13,660 nucleotides of DNA from Pseudomonadota bacterium (GCA_015222555.1 JADFVM010000295.1:1-13660); one strand, 5' to 3'. Counted from the first letter of the stretch, positions 5,412 to 13,482 are shown. Program-made: numbers and translations. Notes: generated by a model not told the origin, from the letters alone.

Positions 5412-8400
5412 ATGGATCTAGTTAAATTTTCTATTAATAAACCTGTCACCGTTATTGTGGGTGTTATTCTTGTCGTTCTTTTTGGCCTCATCGGTCTTAA
5501 AAAGATGCCCTACCAGCTTACGCCAACAGTGACAGAGGCGCTTATTACCGTTTCAACGACCTGGACGGGCGCCACACCTTATGAGATAGAGCGCGAGATC
5601 ATCGAAGAGCAGGAAAATGTTCTGAAAGGCATCCCCGGCCTCATGGAGATGGAAAGCTCTTCCTTTAACAGCCGTGGCTCCATTACCCTGAAATTCAGCC
5701 TGGGCACCGATATTGATGACGCACTATTAAGGGTATCCAATAAGCTGAATGAAGTGCGCAACTATCCTGAAAATGTGGACAAACCGACCATTAATGCAAC
5801 AGGGGCGGCCACATCACCCGTTATCTGGATGGTTATCAAGTCGGATGACGACAATCCAAGACATGTGAGCACCTATAAAACGTATTTTGAAAATGATATC
5901 AGGCAATATCTGGAACGAGTGAAGGGCGTTGCCGATCTCTTTATGGGGGGCGGCAGAGAGGAGGAGATGCATGTCATCATTAAACCTGAAAAACTTGCCG
6001 CCTATGGACTGACTGTCAATGATGTTATTAATGTGTTAAGAGCAGAGAATGCCAACGTCTCGGCCGGCAGCATGAGTGTTGGCAGGCGCGACTATCGCGT
6101 GCGGACCGTTGCAGAGTTAAAAACAGAAAAGGATATTAGAGATGTTGTCATAAAATCTGAAGGCCAGCGGCGGATAAAGGTGTCTGATATCGCCGTTGTC
6201 GAGCCAGGCTATACAAAAAAATCGGTGGTTATGATGCATAATCATGAAAGAGGTATCGCCGTGGGTATTAAGCCGGAACCGGGCGCAAATATATTAACAC
6301 TCACCGATAGCGTTGAAGAAGTCGTTAACTGGCTCAACGAAAAAAAACTGAAACAGCATAATATACATATTGACTGGGTCTATGATCAGAGGCCCTACAT
6401 TAACGGCGCCATTGGATTAGTGAGACAAAACATCCTCATTGGCGGTTTTTTGGCCCTTGCCGTTTTGCTCATCTTTTTAAGAAGTTTTTCCTCCACCGTC
6501 GTGGTCACCATGGCCATCCCTGTCAGTGTGATCGGCACATTTATATTTATGAACGGCATGGGCAGAAATCTTAATGTGGTGAGTCTGGCCGGAATATCCT
6601 TTGCCGTGGGCATGCTCGTCGATAATGCCATTGTGGTTCTTGAAAACATTGACCGCCACAGGAAGATGGGAAAATCGCCCTTCGATTCGGCCTATGAAGG
6701 GACGATTGAGGTCTGGGGAGCCATCCTTGCCTCCACTGTGACGACGGTGGCTGTTTTTCTTCCCGTTGCTTTTATGGAGGAGGAAGCGGGCCAGCTTTTC
6801 AGGGATATTGCCATTGCCGTCACCTTTTCCGTTGTATTAAGTCTGATTGTCTCGGTAACGGTCATCCCCATGCTTTCAAAACAGCTCTTTGGTCTGTCAG
6901 GCAAGGATAGAGCGCTTGATAAAAGTTCTGTTGCCGAAGCGGGTCACAAGATTGCAGGCGCGATAATGCGTCTCGTCAGTTTTTCCATTCAGGACTGGAA
7001 AACACGGCTCGGCACCATAGTGCTTCTCACGACTCTTTCAATAATTACGGTCTATTTTCTCATCCCAAAGATGGAATACCTGCCCCAGGGGAACAGAAAC
7101 CTGGTTATCAATTTTCTCATCCCGCCGCCCGGCCTTTCCTATGAGGAACGGGAATCGATTGGTGACTATCTCTTTGATTCATCTGCACCTTATTTTGGAG
7201 AAGGGAAAGACGGAGTGCCTGGAATTAACAGGATGTTTTATGTCGGCTCGGAATCATTCATGATTTCAGGGGCCATCGCCGAAGAGGAAGACAGGGCGGG
7301 CGAACTGGTCCCTGTTTTCAGAAAGATCGTTCAGGGCATTCCCGGCTTTTTTGGTGTAAGCAACCAGGCAGGAATATTTCAGACCGGCCTTGGCCGGGGC
7401 CGGACGATTGATGTCGATGTGAGCGCCGATGATCTGAACCGCATCATAGGAACGGCAGGCGCCATGTTCGGCATGATCAGACAGGAAATTGAGGGTGTAC
7501 AGGTCAGGCCTGTCCCTTCCCTTGAGCTCCTCTATCCCGAAGTAAGAATTGAGCCGGACAGGGAAAAGTTGAACGCCGCCGGGCTGAGCGCACGGGAACT
7601 TGGGGTGATAATCGATGTCTTCATGGATGGCAGGCGTATCAGTGATTTTAAAGGTGAAGGGAAAAAGAAAGTCGATCTTGTTGTCAAGGCCTCAGATAGT
7701 GAGCTGGTGAGGCCGGAACAGGTTTATGACCTGCCCATTGTCACATCGAAGGGGAAAATCATCCCCGTTTCATCCGTATCTAACCTGATCAGCACATCAG
7801 GCATTACAGAAGTACGCCATCTGGAGAGACGTCGGACAATCACGCTCCAGGTAACACCACCCATGACTTTGCCTCTCGAGGAGGCGATGGACACAATAAG
7901 TAACAAAATCATCCCAAAACTTGAAAAAATGGGCATGATGAAAGGTATTGATGTCAATCTGAGCGGTGCCGCCGATAAGCTGACTCAAACGAGGAAAGCG
8001 TTACAGTGGAATTTCCTCCTGGCCATTTTGATTACCTATCTTTTAATGTCGGCTCTTTTTGCAAACTTTCTTTATCCCTTAATCATTATGTTTACCGTTC
8101 CCCTTGCCTCAGCAGGTGGGATTCTGGGTTTGCGGGCCGTTGATACCTTTCTTACCCCTCAGCCGCTTGATATCCTCACCATGGTCGGCTTCGTCATTCT
8201 TATCGGTGTTGTCGTTAACAACGCCATTTTAATTGTTCACCAGTCTCTGGAAAATGTAAGGCACAGGGGTATGGAGCATAATGAGGCGGTTTTGGAAGCA
8301 ACGAAGGTGCGCTTGAGACCCATCTATATGAGTGCCTTTACCAGCGTTTTAGGCATGCTCCCCCTTGTTGTCATCCCCGGGCCTGGCTCCGAACTTTACA

Positions 8401-8513
8401 GGGGACTTGGAAGTGTTGTCCTCGGAGGGCTTGCCTTTTCTACCATATTTACTATCTTTGTCATTCCGTCATTACTCATGTTTTTTATCGGAATGGAAAA
8501 AAGGAACCCATAA
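5412..8513 (+). CDS. RND efflux transporter permease, HAE1-type
   Basis: This is an inner-membrane proton-driven pump of the resistance-nodulation-division superfamily, which works as a trimer with an outer-membrane channel. The 12-helix architecture is evident: an N-terminal helix after MDLVKFSINKP, a periplasmic region, a helix bundle from about ILIGGFLALAVLLIFLR, a second helix and periplasmic region, and a final bundle ending FVIPSLLMFFIGMEKRNP. The motif at the AcrB D407/D408 position reads GMLVDNAIVVLEN (D404, N405), and the AcrB K940 position reads GVVVNNAILIV (N936). One of the two acids and the lysine are therefore replaced, as in many HAE1 relatives outside the AcrB branch. I chose ATG 5412 (1033 aa) because RND proteins normally begin just before this FSINKP segment. 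TTG at 5346 or 5364 would add a polar extension. The stop overlaps tolC by one base. No adaptor gene precedes it. Confidence 0.93.
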   Translation: MDLVKFSINKPVTVIVGVILVVLFGLIGLKKMPYQLTPTVTEALITVSTTWTGATPYEIEREIIEEQENVLKGIPGLMEMESSSFNSRGSITLKFSLGTDIDDALLRVSNKLNEVRNYPENVDKPTINATGAATSPVIWMVIKSDDDNPRHVSTYKTYFENDIRQYLERVKGVADLFMGGGREEEMHVIIKPEKLAAYGLTVNDVINVLRAENANVSAGSMSVGRRDYRVRTVAELKTEKDIRDVVIKSEGQRRIKVSDIAVVEPGYTKKSVVMMHNHERGIAVGIKPEPGANILTLTDSVEEVVNWLNEKKLKQHNIHIDWVYDQRPYINGAIGLVRQNILIGGFLALAVLLIFLRSFSSTVVVTMAIPVSVIGTFIFMNGMGRNLNVVSLAGISFAVGMLVDNAIVVLENIDRHRKMGKSPFDSAYEGTIEVWGAILASTVTTVAVFLPVAFMEEEAGQLFRDIAIAVTFSVVLSLIVSVTVIPMLSKQLFGLSGKDRALDKSSVAEAGHKIAGAIMRLVSFSIQDWKTRLGTIVLLTTLSIITVYFLIPKMEYLPQGNRNLVINFLIPPPGLSYEERESIGDYLFDSSAPYFGEGKDGVPGINRMFYVGSESFMISGAIAEEEDRAGELVPVFRKIVQGIPGFFGVSNQAGIFQTGLGRGRTIDVDVSADDLNRIIGTAGAMFGMIRQEIEGVQVRPVPSLELLYPEVRIEPDREKLNAAGLSARELGVIIDVFMDGRRISDFKGEGKKKVDLVVKASDSELVRPEQVYDLPIVTSKGKIIPVSSVSNLISTSGITEVRHLERRRTITLQVTPPMTLPLEEAMDTISNKIIPKLEKMGMMKGIDVNLSGAADKLTQTRKALQWNFLLAILITYLLMSALFANFLYPLIIMFTVPLASAGGILGLRAVDTFLTPQPLDILTMVGFVILIGVVVNNAILIVHQSLENVRHRGMEHNEAVLEATKVRLRPIYMSAFTSVLGMLPLVVIPGPGSELYRGLGSVVLGGLAFSTIFTIFVIPSLLMFFIGMEKRNP

Positions 8514-9778
8514 TGAGGCCCGCCATTTTTTCAATCCTGGCTTTTCTATTCGTCGCCACGCCCATTTTCGCCCTTACCATGGATGAAGCGGTGGAGCTGG
8601 CTCTAAAAAACAGTCACCAGATCAGGGAACAAAAAGAACTCTACCATGCCTCAGCCTACCGCTTAAAGTCAGCCAAAGGCGGCTATTACCCCGACCTCAA
8701 TCTCAGCTATACCTATATTAAGCTGGATCACTTTTTATCCTTTCAAACCAATGAATCCTCTGTGGCCTCCATTGAAGCGAAATACAACCTTTTTAACGGT
8801 TTTATGGACAGAAACGATATCAAGGCCGCTGCAGCGCTGGTTGATGCCAAGCTCTACCAGAAAAAAGCAGTCGAGGCTGATATCGTTCTTGAAGTAAAAA
8901 TCGCCTTTGTTAACCTCTTGAGGGCAAAAAAAAATCATGCCGTGGCACAGGAGGCGGTAAATCTTCTTGAGAGTCAGAAGCGGGATATAGAACTTCACTA
9001 TCGTGAGGGACTCGTTGCAAAAAATGAGGTCTTGAAGGTGGATGTGGAACTTGCCTCATCCCGGCAGGTCCTTCTTCTTTCAGAAAGTACTGTGAAAATA
9101 GCGGCCCATGTTCTTGAAAGGGTGATGGGTGTCAAGTTGGATGGTGACAGGGAAATGGAAGCCCTTGAAGAGACCGGAGATGTCATCCCTGAATATGATG
9201 ACCTTTTATCAGCTATGTTGACTCACCGAAGTGAACTGAAGTATATGAAAGCGCTTAAACAGTCAAAGAATTTTGACAGAAAAAGCGCAAGGGGGGAATA
9301 TCTCCCCACCGTTGATTTTTCATTCAGGTACAGTAAGTTTGGTGATACCTCGTCGCCTTCGGGACGGGCAGGACTGCATGATGATGAAAAAAGAACGATG
9401 CTGGAGATGGAGTGGGAGCTGGCCGACGGGATTAAAAAGCGGCACAATGTAAGGGCGGCCGAAGCGGACCTGAGGGCAGCCGATGCGCAGCTGAAAGATC
9501 TTGAGGCGGAACTTGTTCTTCAATTAAAGCAGGCTGTGGAAGGTTATAAGCTGGCCCGCAGCAGGGTGGAGGTTGCAACGAAGGCGATAAAGCAGGCAGA
9601 GGAAAATTACCGCATCACCGACAACCAGTTTAAACAGCGAATGGCAACGTCGACGGACGTCCTCGATGCCCGGGTCTTCCTTTCCCGGGCTAAAAATGAC
9701 TACAATAATGCCTTTTATGATCTTCAGGCGTCAATAGCCGCAATTGAACGGGTGGAAGAGAGTTTTGTGAAAAGGTGA
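8513..9778 (+). CDS. TolC-family outer membrane efflux protein
   Basis: This is an outer-membrane channel-tunnel subunit that would dock to the adjacent RND pump. A signal peptide is clear: positively charged start, hydrophobic core IFSILAFLFVA, and a likely cut after PIFA (residue 20). Mature sequence begins LTMDEAVELALKNSHQIR, the usual OEP opening. Two OEP repeats follow, with long amphipathic helices (about 85-200 and 300-415) and beta segments such as YYPDLNLSYTYI and YLPTVDFSFRYS. The C-terminal repeat contains the typical ATSTDVLDARVFLSRAKNDYNNAFYDL. At 421 aa the length is normal. TAATG joins it to the RND gene (1-base overlap), with AAGGA upstream inside the RND coding end, so translation is probably coupled. 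It converges with the pilus operon, leaving only 15 bases between stop codons. Confidence 0.94.
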   Translation: MRPAIFSILAFLFVATPIFALTMDEAVELALKNSHQIREQKELYHASAYRLKSAKGGYYPDLNLSYTYIKLDHFLSFQTNESSVASIEAKYNLFNGFMDRNDIKAAAALVDAKLYQKKAVEADIVLEVKIAFVNLLRAKKNHAVAQEAVNLLESQKRDIELHYREGLVAKNEVLKVDVELASSRQVLLLSESTVKIAAHVLERVMGVKLDGDREMEALEETGDVIPEYDDLLSAMLTHRSELKYMKALKQSKNFDRKSARGEYLPTVDFSFRYSKFGDTSSPSGRAGLHDDEKRTMLEMEWELADGIKKRHNVRAAEADLRAADAQLKDLEAELVLQLKQAVEGYKLARSRVEVATKAIKQAEENYRITDNQFKQRMATSTDVLDARVFLSRAKNDYNNAFYDLQASIAAIERVEESFVKR

Positions 9779-9793
9779 AGTGACTACCAGGAA

Positions 9794-10258
9794 TTATCGA
9801 CTTACCACTTTTTTTACCAATGCCTTATTGACGTGCAAATAGCGGTCTTCTGTTCGCATTTTCAGGAATTTCTCCTCTATATTCAAACAGTCAGAAAGTC
9901 TCGAGTGATCAGGTCGGGCCTCAGATAGGAGTGTCCCGTTAATTATGTAGGTATCTGCAATAATAACGGACACCTCTTCCTGATGCAGAAGAGCGGCATA
10001 TAACATGTCATCATCATCTTTGGTAATCAGCTCACCCTCAACCATCAGTATTTGTGAATAGTTAAGGAATTCGACATTTCCTCCCTCAACCATGAGCGGA
10101 ATGAACTGTTTGCCCGACTCAAGGAGATCGGCAACCTGCTGATGGCCGCCATGCTCATCTCTAAAGGCGGAGAGAAAGATATACCCCTTTAGCTTCGAAC
10201 CATCAGAGAAATGGACAATCACGGAAAGTTGATCCTTCTGTATTGTTAAATCACTCAT
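9794..10258 (-). CDS. Small two-repeat protein (DUF6812-like) coupled to pilT
   Basis: This 154-aa soluble protein has no membrane segment. It appears to be two diverged copies of one domain. Copy 1 runs from about residue 11 (LSVIVHFSDGSKLKGYIFL) through VADLLESGKQFIPLM to NYSQILMVE (73). Copy 2 runs from about residue 95 (EVSVIIADTYIINGTLL) through SRLSDCLNIEEKFLKM to HVNKALVKKVV (152). The pattern, a strand with a following glycine-hydrophobic turn, then (R)LSDxLN, F(L/I)xL and a final NK-type strand, resembles the small domain I know as DUF6812; that name is from memory. A D-rich linker (KDDDD, 80-84) joins the copies. The start ATG overlaps the stop of the upstream pilT paralogue (ATGA, 4 bases), with AAGGAG 7 bases ahead. 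It is therefore the last gene of the pilT operon. A role in pilus or motility regulation is inferred from that context only. Confidence 0.82.
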   Translation of the reverse strand: MSDLTIQKDQLSVIVHFSDGSKLKGYIFLSAFRDEHGGHQQVADLLESGKQFIPLMVEGGNVEFLNYSQILMVEGELITKDDDDMLYAALLHQEEVSVIIADTYIINGTLLSEARPDHSRLSDCLNIEEKFLKMRTEDRYLHVNKALVKKVVSR

Positions 10259-11337
10259 AAGCCTGCTCCTTCACCCTCTTTTTTTAAAAAACGTTGAAAC
10301 AGTGACTTGTCCATCGCTTTTGCAACAGCATCTTCAGCCCTTATTTTGCCTTCTTCAATGAGTGAAATAAGGCACTGGTCCATGGCTTGCATCCCCTGAG
10401 ATTTACCGCCCTGAATAATAGACGGGATTTGAGTAGTTTTCCCTTCCCTGATGACATTGGCAAGGGCTGAGGAGCCGATGAGGATTTCCAGTGCGGCGCA
10501 GCGCCCTTTGCCATCGGCCGTTTTTAAAAGTTGCTGGGCAATGACTCCCTTCAGTGACTCGGAGAGCATGCTTCTTACCTGGGATTGTTGATCTGTGGGA
10601 AAGGCATCGATGATTCTGTCAATTGTTTTTGATGCTGAATTTGTATGAAGAGTGCCGAATACAAGTTGGCCCCGTTCAGCGCAGGAAATGGCAAGCGAGA
10701 TGGTCTCAACGTCCCGCATTTCACCGACGAGGATAATGTCGGCATCCTGCCGGCTCGTCGCTCTCAGCGCATTGTTAAAGGAAAGGGTATGTTCCCCGAT
10801 TTCTCTTTGCGTCACAAGACATTTGATGTTTTCGTGAACGAACTCAAGAGGGTCTTCCAGGGTGATAAGGTGGGCAGATCGTGTGGAATTAATATGGTTG
10901 ATCATGGCTGCCAGTGTTGTTGACTTTCCGCTGCCCGTGGGCCCCGTCACCAGGATGAGTCCCTGCTTGTTTTCAGTTACTTTTAGAACGGCCTCCGGCA
11001 GACCAAGCTGCTCAGCCGTTAATATTGTTGTGGGAATGATCCTGAAAATGCCGGCAATGCCTCTGTGCTGTCTTAAAATGTTTGCCCTGAATCTGGCCAT
11101 ACCGGGCACTTCATAGGCAAAATCGAGGTCATTTGTCTCTTCAAATTCGGCCCTGCATTTTGGAGACATGATTTCATAGAGCAGGTTTTTGTTAGCCTCC
11201 GGTGTCAGTGCAGGAAGATCTCCCATGGGAACCAGTTCGCCCTTTTTTCTGACCATGGGAGGAAGACCGATAATCATGTGAAGGTCGGAGCAGTCCTGGC
11301 TTTTCATCTCTTCAAAAAGCTTGTCAATTTCAGCCAT
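10255..11337 (-). CDS. pilT: PilT-type twisting motility ATPase, second paralogue
   Basis: This is a hexameric AAA+-like secretion ATPase that powers type IV pilus retraction from the cytoplasmic base. It is 360 aa, full length. Walker A is GPTGSGKST (132-140), the Asp box is TLEDPLEFVH (159-168), and Walker B is IILVGEMRD (201-209) with E206. The C-terminal motif ALANVIREGK (291-300) corresponds to PilT's AIRNLIRE. Two deviations are visible. The usual LREDPD before Walker B reads SRQDAD (195-200, Gln for Glu). The His box reads GQLVFGTLHT, with Q224 where His is usual and H231 kept. The start is ATG 11337, 8 bases inside the upstream pilT copy, with GGAGG 5 bases ahead. It is translationally coupled to both neighbours. 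It could serve as a PilU-like accessory ATPase. The catalytic glutamate remains, so loss of activity is not certain. Confidence 0.95.
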   Translation of the reverse strand: MAEIDKLFEEMKSQDCSDLHMIIGLPPMVRKKGELVPMGDLPALTPEANKNLLYEIMSPKCRAEFEETNDLDFAYEVPGMARFRANILRQHRGIAGIFRIIPTTILTAEQLGLPEAVLKVTENKQGLILVTGPTGSGKSTTLAAMINHINSTRSAHLITLEDPLEFVHENIKCLVTQREIGEHTLSFNNALRATSRQDADIILVGEMRDVETISLAISCAERGQLVFGTLHTNSASKTIDRIIDAFPTDQQSQVRSMLSESLKGVIAQQLLKTADGKGRCAALEILIGSSALANVIREGKTTQIPSIIQGGKSQGMQAMDQCLISLIEEGKIRAEDAVAKAMDKSLFQRFLKKEGEGAGL

Positions 11338-12409
11338 TTACGCCTCCTTCCTTGGGTAGAAGTTGTTCAAATGTCCGCTTGTCATTGGCATAGCGATAGG
11401 CCTCCTCCGCTGTAATTGTGCCCTGCTGAACAAGGTCTTTCAAGGCATCGTCCATTTTGACCATACCTACATTTCTTCCTGTCTGCATTAAAGAGGGGAT
11501 CTGGAAGGTTTTTCCTTCCCTGATGAGGTTGGCCAGGGGCACCGTCCCGATGAGGATTTCAAGGGCCGCCACCATTCCCTTGCCGTCTGCTCTCTTAATA
11601 AGCTGTTGGGAGATGACGCCTTTCAGAGATTCGGAAACCATCGTTCTGATCTGTGACTGCTGGCTGGGTGGAAAAGAGTCAAGCACCCTGTCGATCGTCT
11701 TATGGGCGCCCGAGGTCTGGAGTGTGGCCAGGACAAGGTGGCCCGTCTCGGAGGCTGTAATCGCCATCGACATGGTTTCAATATCTCTCAGCTCCCCCAC
11801 CATAATGATATCGGGGTCTTCACGGAGAGAGGCTCTTAAGGCGCTGGCAAAGGTGTCTGTATGTTTTCCCACCTCACGTTGGTTGACAACGGATTTTTTG
11901 TTGGGATGGATATATTCGATGGGGTCTTCGATTGTTAGAATATGTTCGTGCTTTTTTTCATTTATTTCGTTGACAAGCGCCGCCAGAGTCGTCGATTTAC
12001 CGCTTCTTGTGGGACCGGTAACCAGTATGAGTCCCTGATGATGATCGGTCAGCTTTTTTACTACCGGAGGGAAACCAAGCTCCTCTAATGTAGGGATCTC
12101 AGTGGGGATACACCTGAAAACGGCATCCATCCCCTTTTTTTGCCAAAGGGCATTGCCTCTGAATCGACCCAGCCCTTCAACTTCATAACTGAAATCAAGG
12201 TCTTTTATGGCCTCTAAATTTTTTTTCTGATCTGGCGTTAAAATTTCAAAAAGCAGTCTCTGGATAAGCTCGCTCGACATCGGCTTGTCGATCTTAACGG
12301 TTTTGAGGTCACCGTTAACTCTCACATATGGCATGGAGTCTGAGACGAGATGAAGGTCTGAGGCACCCATCGATTTTGCTCCGCTCAGAAGTTTATCTAT
12401 GTTTGCCAT
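11330..12409 (-). CDS. pilT: PilT-type twisting motility ATPase, first paralogue
   Basis: This is a retraction ATPase of type IV pili, 359 aa, aligned residue-for-residue with the downstream copy through most of its length. An N-terminal PAS-like domain (about 1-110, with ASDLHLV at 16-22) precedes the RecA-like core. Walker A is GPTRSGKST (132-140): Arg replaces the usual third-loop Gly, at a position where the P-loop consensus permits variation. The Asp box is TIEDPIEYIH (159-168), the LREDPD motif is intact (195-200), and Walker B is IIMVGELRD with E206. The His box is GHLVLATLQT: H224 is kept, but Gln occupies 231, where PilT normally has His. The C-terminal motif is PLANLIREGK (291-300). 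The start is ATG 12409 with GGAGG at 12414-12418. It is the first gene of the operon. No pilus structural or assembly genes are in the window. Confidence 0.95.
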   Translation of the reverse strand: MANIDKLLSGAKSMGASDLHLVSDSMPYVRVNGDLKTVKIDKPMSSELIQRLLFEILTPDQKKNLEAIKDLDFSYEVEGLGRFRGNALWQKKGMDAVFRCIPTEIPTLEELGFPPVVKKLTDHHQGLILVTGPTRSGKSTTLAALVNEINEKKHEHILTIEDPIEYIHPNKKSVVNQREVGKHTDTFASALRASLREDPDIIMVGELRDIETMSMAITASETGHLVLATLQTSGAHKTIDRVLDSFPPSQQSQIRTMVSESLKGVISQQLIKRADGKGMVAALEILIGTVPLANLIREGKTFQIPSLMQTGRNVGMVKMDDALKDLVQQGTITAEEAYRYANDKRTFEQLLPKEGGVNG

Positions 12410-12437
12410 TATTCCTCCCGTTAAAAGTTAAATTCTC

Positions 12438-12465
12438 AATATACAATCATAATGGTATTTTTCAA
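12438..12465 (-). promoter_or_regulatory. Candidate sigma70-type promoter for the pilT operon
   Basis: Reading the minus strand, TTGAAA (12465-12460) and TATATT (12443-12438) are separated by 16 bases, placing a start site near 12431 and a 20-odd-base leader before the GGAGG of the first pilT gene. The surrounding 12410-12500 stretch is very A/T-rich, so chance matches are easier here. Confidence 0.45.
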
Positions 12466-12597
12466 AATAATCGATTTTTTTTTTATAGAGTTAATTTTCT
12501 CTACTGGGAAGGCCCTTAAACCGGGCTCGCTTTTTTCAAGGAATAAAGAAGGGGACAAAATGTTTGACAAGATCGGGGGGCTACTACAAGTCGTCTT

Positions 12598-12996
12598 CTA
12601 TTCTGTGGTCGGGGATTTTTTTTCGGGTTGACGAAGGCTTTCCGTCTCTTTCAGACGGCTGATAAAGAGGAGGGGGAAGACCAGCAAGATGATAATAAAA
12701 AATTTCTGATAAAAACTTTCCATCATAATCACTGAAGAGGTCCCAACGATTAATATCATGAAAATGGATATAATTTTTGCCCGCCTTGGGATGCTTCTTG
12801 TTTCCTGCCAGTTGATTATGATGGGCGCAAAAACAGGGTTATTTAAAAGGAATTTATGCAGTCTTGGGGAGGACTTGGCAAAACATGGTGCTGCCAGTAG
12901 CAGAAAGGGTGTTGTGGGCAAGCCCGGCAGGGCGATTCCCAAGCAAGCCAATGCAACACAAATAAGGCCTAATATAATGAACAGTGTGCGGCGCAT
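12598..12996 (-). CDS. DUF454 (YbaN-family) inner membrane protein
   Basis: This 132-aa protein shows the YbaN/DUF454 signature almost intact: LGIALPGLPTTPFLLLAAPCFA (about 19-40), then SSPRLHKFLLNNPVFAPIIINW and SIPRRAKIIS. Hydrophobic stretches near residues 4-40 and 74-112 indicate a small polytopic inner-membrane protein. The biochemical function of this family is not established. The start is ATG 12996, with a near-perfect AAGGAGGT 4-5 bases upstream, making the start secure. It has its own good promoter. A 188-base non-coding gap separates it from pilT downstream; that gap is A/T-rich and holds the pilT promoter candidate. Confidence 0.92.
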   Translation of the reverse strand: MRRTLFIILGLICVALACLGIALPGLPTTPFLLLAAPCFAKSSPRLHKFLLNNPVFAPIIINWQETRSIPRRAKIISIFMILIVGTSSVIMMESFYQKFFIIILLVFPLLFISRLKETESLRQPEKKSPTTE

Positions 12997-13021
12997 TTAC
13001 CTCCTTTTCCCATAAAACTTC

Positions 13022-13050
13022 ATTATAGCCTTCTAGGTTAAGTTCTGCAA
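13022..13050 (-). promoter_or_regulatory. Sigma70-type promoter for the DUF454 gene
   Basis: On the minus strand, TTGCAG (13050-13045) and a consensus TATAAT (13027-13022) are spaced by exactly 17 bases. Transcription would start near 13015, giving a leader of about 20 bases containing AAGGAGGT. The -35 box directly abuts the stop codon of the upstream zinc-ribbon gene, so the DUF454 gene can be expressed independently of it. Confidence 0.7.
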
Positions 13051-13482
13051 TTAGATTAGCTTTTTGAAGGCAATAAAGATTACGAGGATGGTGGACATGG
13101 AAACGATGAAAAGTACGGCTTTATCCCAGGATTTTCGAGGCGGATATTTCAACCAGCAAAGCAGTGTAAAAAGTCCAAAAATATACCCGCAATAATAAGG
13201 GATACTACCTTTTAAGAAGAATGTAAGAAAGACCGTTGCAATCAAGCCGAAGAGGACGATAACAAAGTATGCGCCCAAAAAGGCCTGACTAAAGGGCTCT
13301 CCGTTGACCATGGGGATCCCTTTTCCACACTTCCTGCAAAGCGTTTCAAACTTCTCACCTTTAGCTACAGCGGAATATTCATCGGCTCTAATCCCTGTCC
13401 TGATATGGCAGTCGGGACAAAGGGCCTCATCGAAATAAATATAATCTGTTGATTCAGGATTTTCCATTACCGGGGTGGTCAT
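13051..13482 (-). CDS. Zinc-ribbon membrane protein of unknown function
   Basis: I do not recognise a named family. The 143-aa protein (from ATG 13482) has an N-terminal soluble part with two cysteine pairs, CPDC (22-25) and CRKC (49-52), spaced as in a zinc ribbon. Three hydrophobic helices follow (about 68-90, 95-111 and 122-139), ending in FKKLI. A metal-binding cytoplasmic head on a small membrane anchor is the simplest reading. Two starts are possible: GTG 13494 (147 aa) or ATG 13482. I prefer the ATG because the AGAGG element overlaps the GTG itself, though its distance to the ATG (about 11 bases) is on the long side. It lies between tRNA-Thr and the DUF454 gene on the same strand, with no clear promoter of its own. 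Confidence 0.75.
   Translation of the reverse strand: MTTPVMENPESTDYIYFDEALCPDCHIRTGIRADEYSAVAKGEKFETLCRKCGKGIPMVNGEPFSQAFLGAYFVIVLFGLIATVFLTFFLKGSIPYYCGYIFGLFTLLCWLKYPPRKSWDKAVLFIVSMSTILVIFIAFKKLI

Noticed and set aside
9776..9815. Possible shared terminator between the converging tolC and pilT operons (AAGTG...CACTT plus a T-run).
   Set aside because: The stem is 5 bp with a loop of more than 20 bases, and the T-run lies inside the - strand gene's coding end; not convincing.
10645..12038. Long + strand open frames opposite the pilT genes.
   Set aside because: They mirror the coding strand of two well-conserved ATPases and have no domain features of their own; antisense shadows.
12511..12536. 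Hairpin GGCCC/GGGCT followed by six T, pointing to the + strand.
   Set aside because: Genes on both sides are on the - strand, so no + strand transcript is available to terminate. On the - strand no T-run follows the stem.
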